5,320 bases of DNA from an uncultured Bacilli bacterium (GTDB taxonomy: Bacteria; Bacillota_I; Bacilli_A; RFN20; CAG-288): positions 1 through 5,320 of the forward strand of contig CAKUXT010000144.1 in assembly GCA_934700375.1 (NCBI GenBank), in the 5' to 3' direction. This document shows, piece after piece, positions 4,902 to 5,320 of this stretch. A program made the position numbers and the translations under genes. Under the pieces are notes generated by a model, which saw nothing but the letters and a program-made list of their open reading frames with translations, made no database searches and was not told the DNA's origin. How positions within the stretch are numbered: the stretch's first letter is position 1; the number at the start of each line of letters is the position of its first letter.

Positions 4902-5320
4902 TTATTTTGCTTCAGCTTTTTCTTCTTTTTTAGTGAAGAAATGAGGAAGAGGAGAGATAAGACCAATCTTATCAGCTGCCTTCTTGATACCTAAAGCGCA
5001 ACCGCCTCCGACAATACCATTTGTGATGAATTCAACGATGAAGTTGATGCCGATGATAGCAAAGACAAAGGTGAAGGGGTTAGAGAAGGTACCTAAGTGA
5101 GAGATGACAGGGGTGTTATAGAAGAAGAGGCAGAATGTTGTCATAAAGAGGATGGTGTTGAGTAAGGCAGTAGATATACTGGCGATAAACGGAGCAATAT
5201 ATCCCTTCTTGTCTAAGATAGAGATGGAATCAAAGATGAGTCCGGTGAGGAAGCCGACAGCCATTCTGCAGACAAGTGCCATCAGAATGAGTCCGGTGAA
5301 GTATCTTCCGGAAGAGATTT
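4902..5320 (-). CDS. ECF transporter S component (C-terminal part; start beyond right edge)
   Basis: The last 138 residues of a hydrophobic protein. The minus-strand frame stays open past the ATG at 5282 to the window edge, with family-like sequence (SGRYFTGLIL) before that Met, so the true start is outside. Visible segments: a helix with GFLTGLIFDSIS at about 22-33, a helix with ALLNTILFM (51-59), and a helix with INFIVEFITNGIVGG (91-105), where the Asn-x3-Glu pattern (Asn92, Glu96) is typical of S components. It ends in a Lys/Glu-rich tail. Family knowledge: S components bind a vitamin or cofactor precursor in the membrane and work with a shared EcfA-EcfA'-EcfT module encoded elsewhere. The LNTILFM-type pattern recalls folate/pantothenate-type S components, but the substrate is not assigned here. 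No energising-module genes are visible. Confidence 0.78.
   Translation of the reverse strand, partial: ISSGRYFTGLILMALVCRMAVGFLTGLIFDSISILDKKGYIAPFIASISTALLNTILFMTTFCLFFYNTPVISHLGTFSNPFTFVFAIIGINFIVEFITNGIVGGGCALGIKKAADKIGLISPLPHFFTKKEEKAEAK

Noticed and set aside
5280..5282. ATG ending at 5282 as the start of the S component
   Set aside because: The frame continues to the edge with hydrophobic family-like sequence, and starting here would cut into a membrane helix.

Overview
The window looks like chromosomal DNA of a low-GC Firmicute. The evidence is strong AGGAGG ribosome-binding sites, short U-tailed intrinsic terminators, a heterodimeric multidrug-type ABC exporter and an ECF-type S component. 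Erysipelotrichia-like bacteria would fit, but that is only an impression from the protein style, not a demonstrated placement.

Layout. (1) Positions 1-2768 (+): the 3' end of one ABC exporter half-transporter, then a complete second half-transporter whose start overlaps it by 14 bp, closed by a perfect-stem intrinsic terminator. Their nucleotide-binding domains are complementary. The first has lost the catalytic Glu (now Asp) and the switch His (now Gln) but keeps a good VSGGQ signature. The second has the intact Glu and His but an altered LSQGQ signature. Together they make the one-active-site heterodimer typical of the TM287/288, BmrCD and EfrCD type. (2) Positions 2769-3302: about 530 bp with no confident gene. 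It holds a small dyad, a minus-strand 56-codon frame encoding a CPFC motif, a coding-like plus-strand fragment, a possible second terminator and a set of mutually exclusive hairpins. It may be a scar of lost genes. (3) Positions 3274-4391 (+): a visibly more AT-rich module. It has a promoter, a 323-aa Abi_2 (AbiD/AbiF) family protein with an RNAIAH HEPN ribonuclease motif, and, 40 bp after its stop codon, a separate small RNA unit of about 64 nt. That unit has a TTG -35 element, a 17-nt spacer, an extended -10, a UUCG-capped hairpin and an intrinsic terminator. (4) Positions 4390-5320 (-): a small four-helix membrane protein of unknown function, and upstream of it the 3' part of an ECF transporter S component that runs off the right edge.

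The most interesting item is the Abi_2 gene with its own downstream structured RNA. Conserved 'abiF' RNAs next to such genes have been reported, and they have more recently been proposed to act as RNA antitoxins of HEPN toxins related to the ancestry of Cas13. The sequence supports the pairing by position, promoter and structure. That this RNA controls this protein is inference. The RNA's terminator U-tract runs into the stop codon of the convergent membrane-protein gene, so the module is packed tightly against its neighbour.
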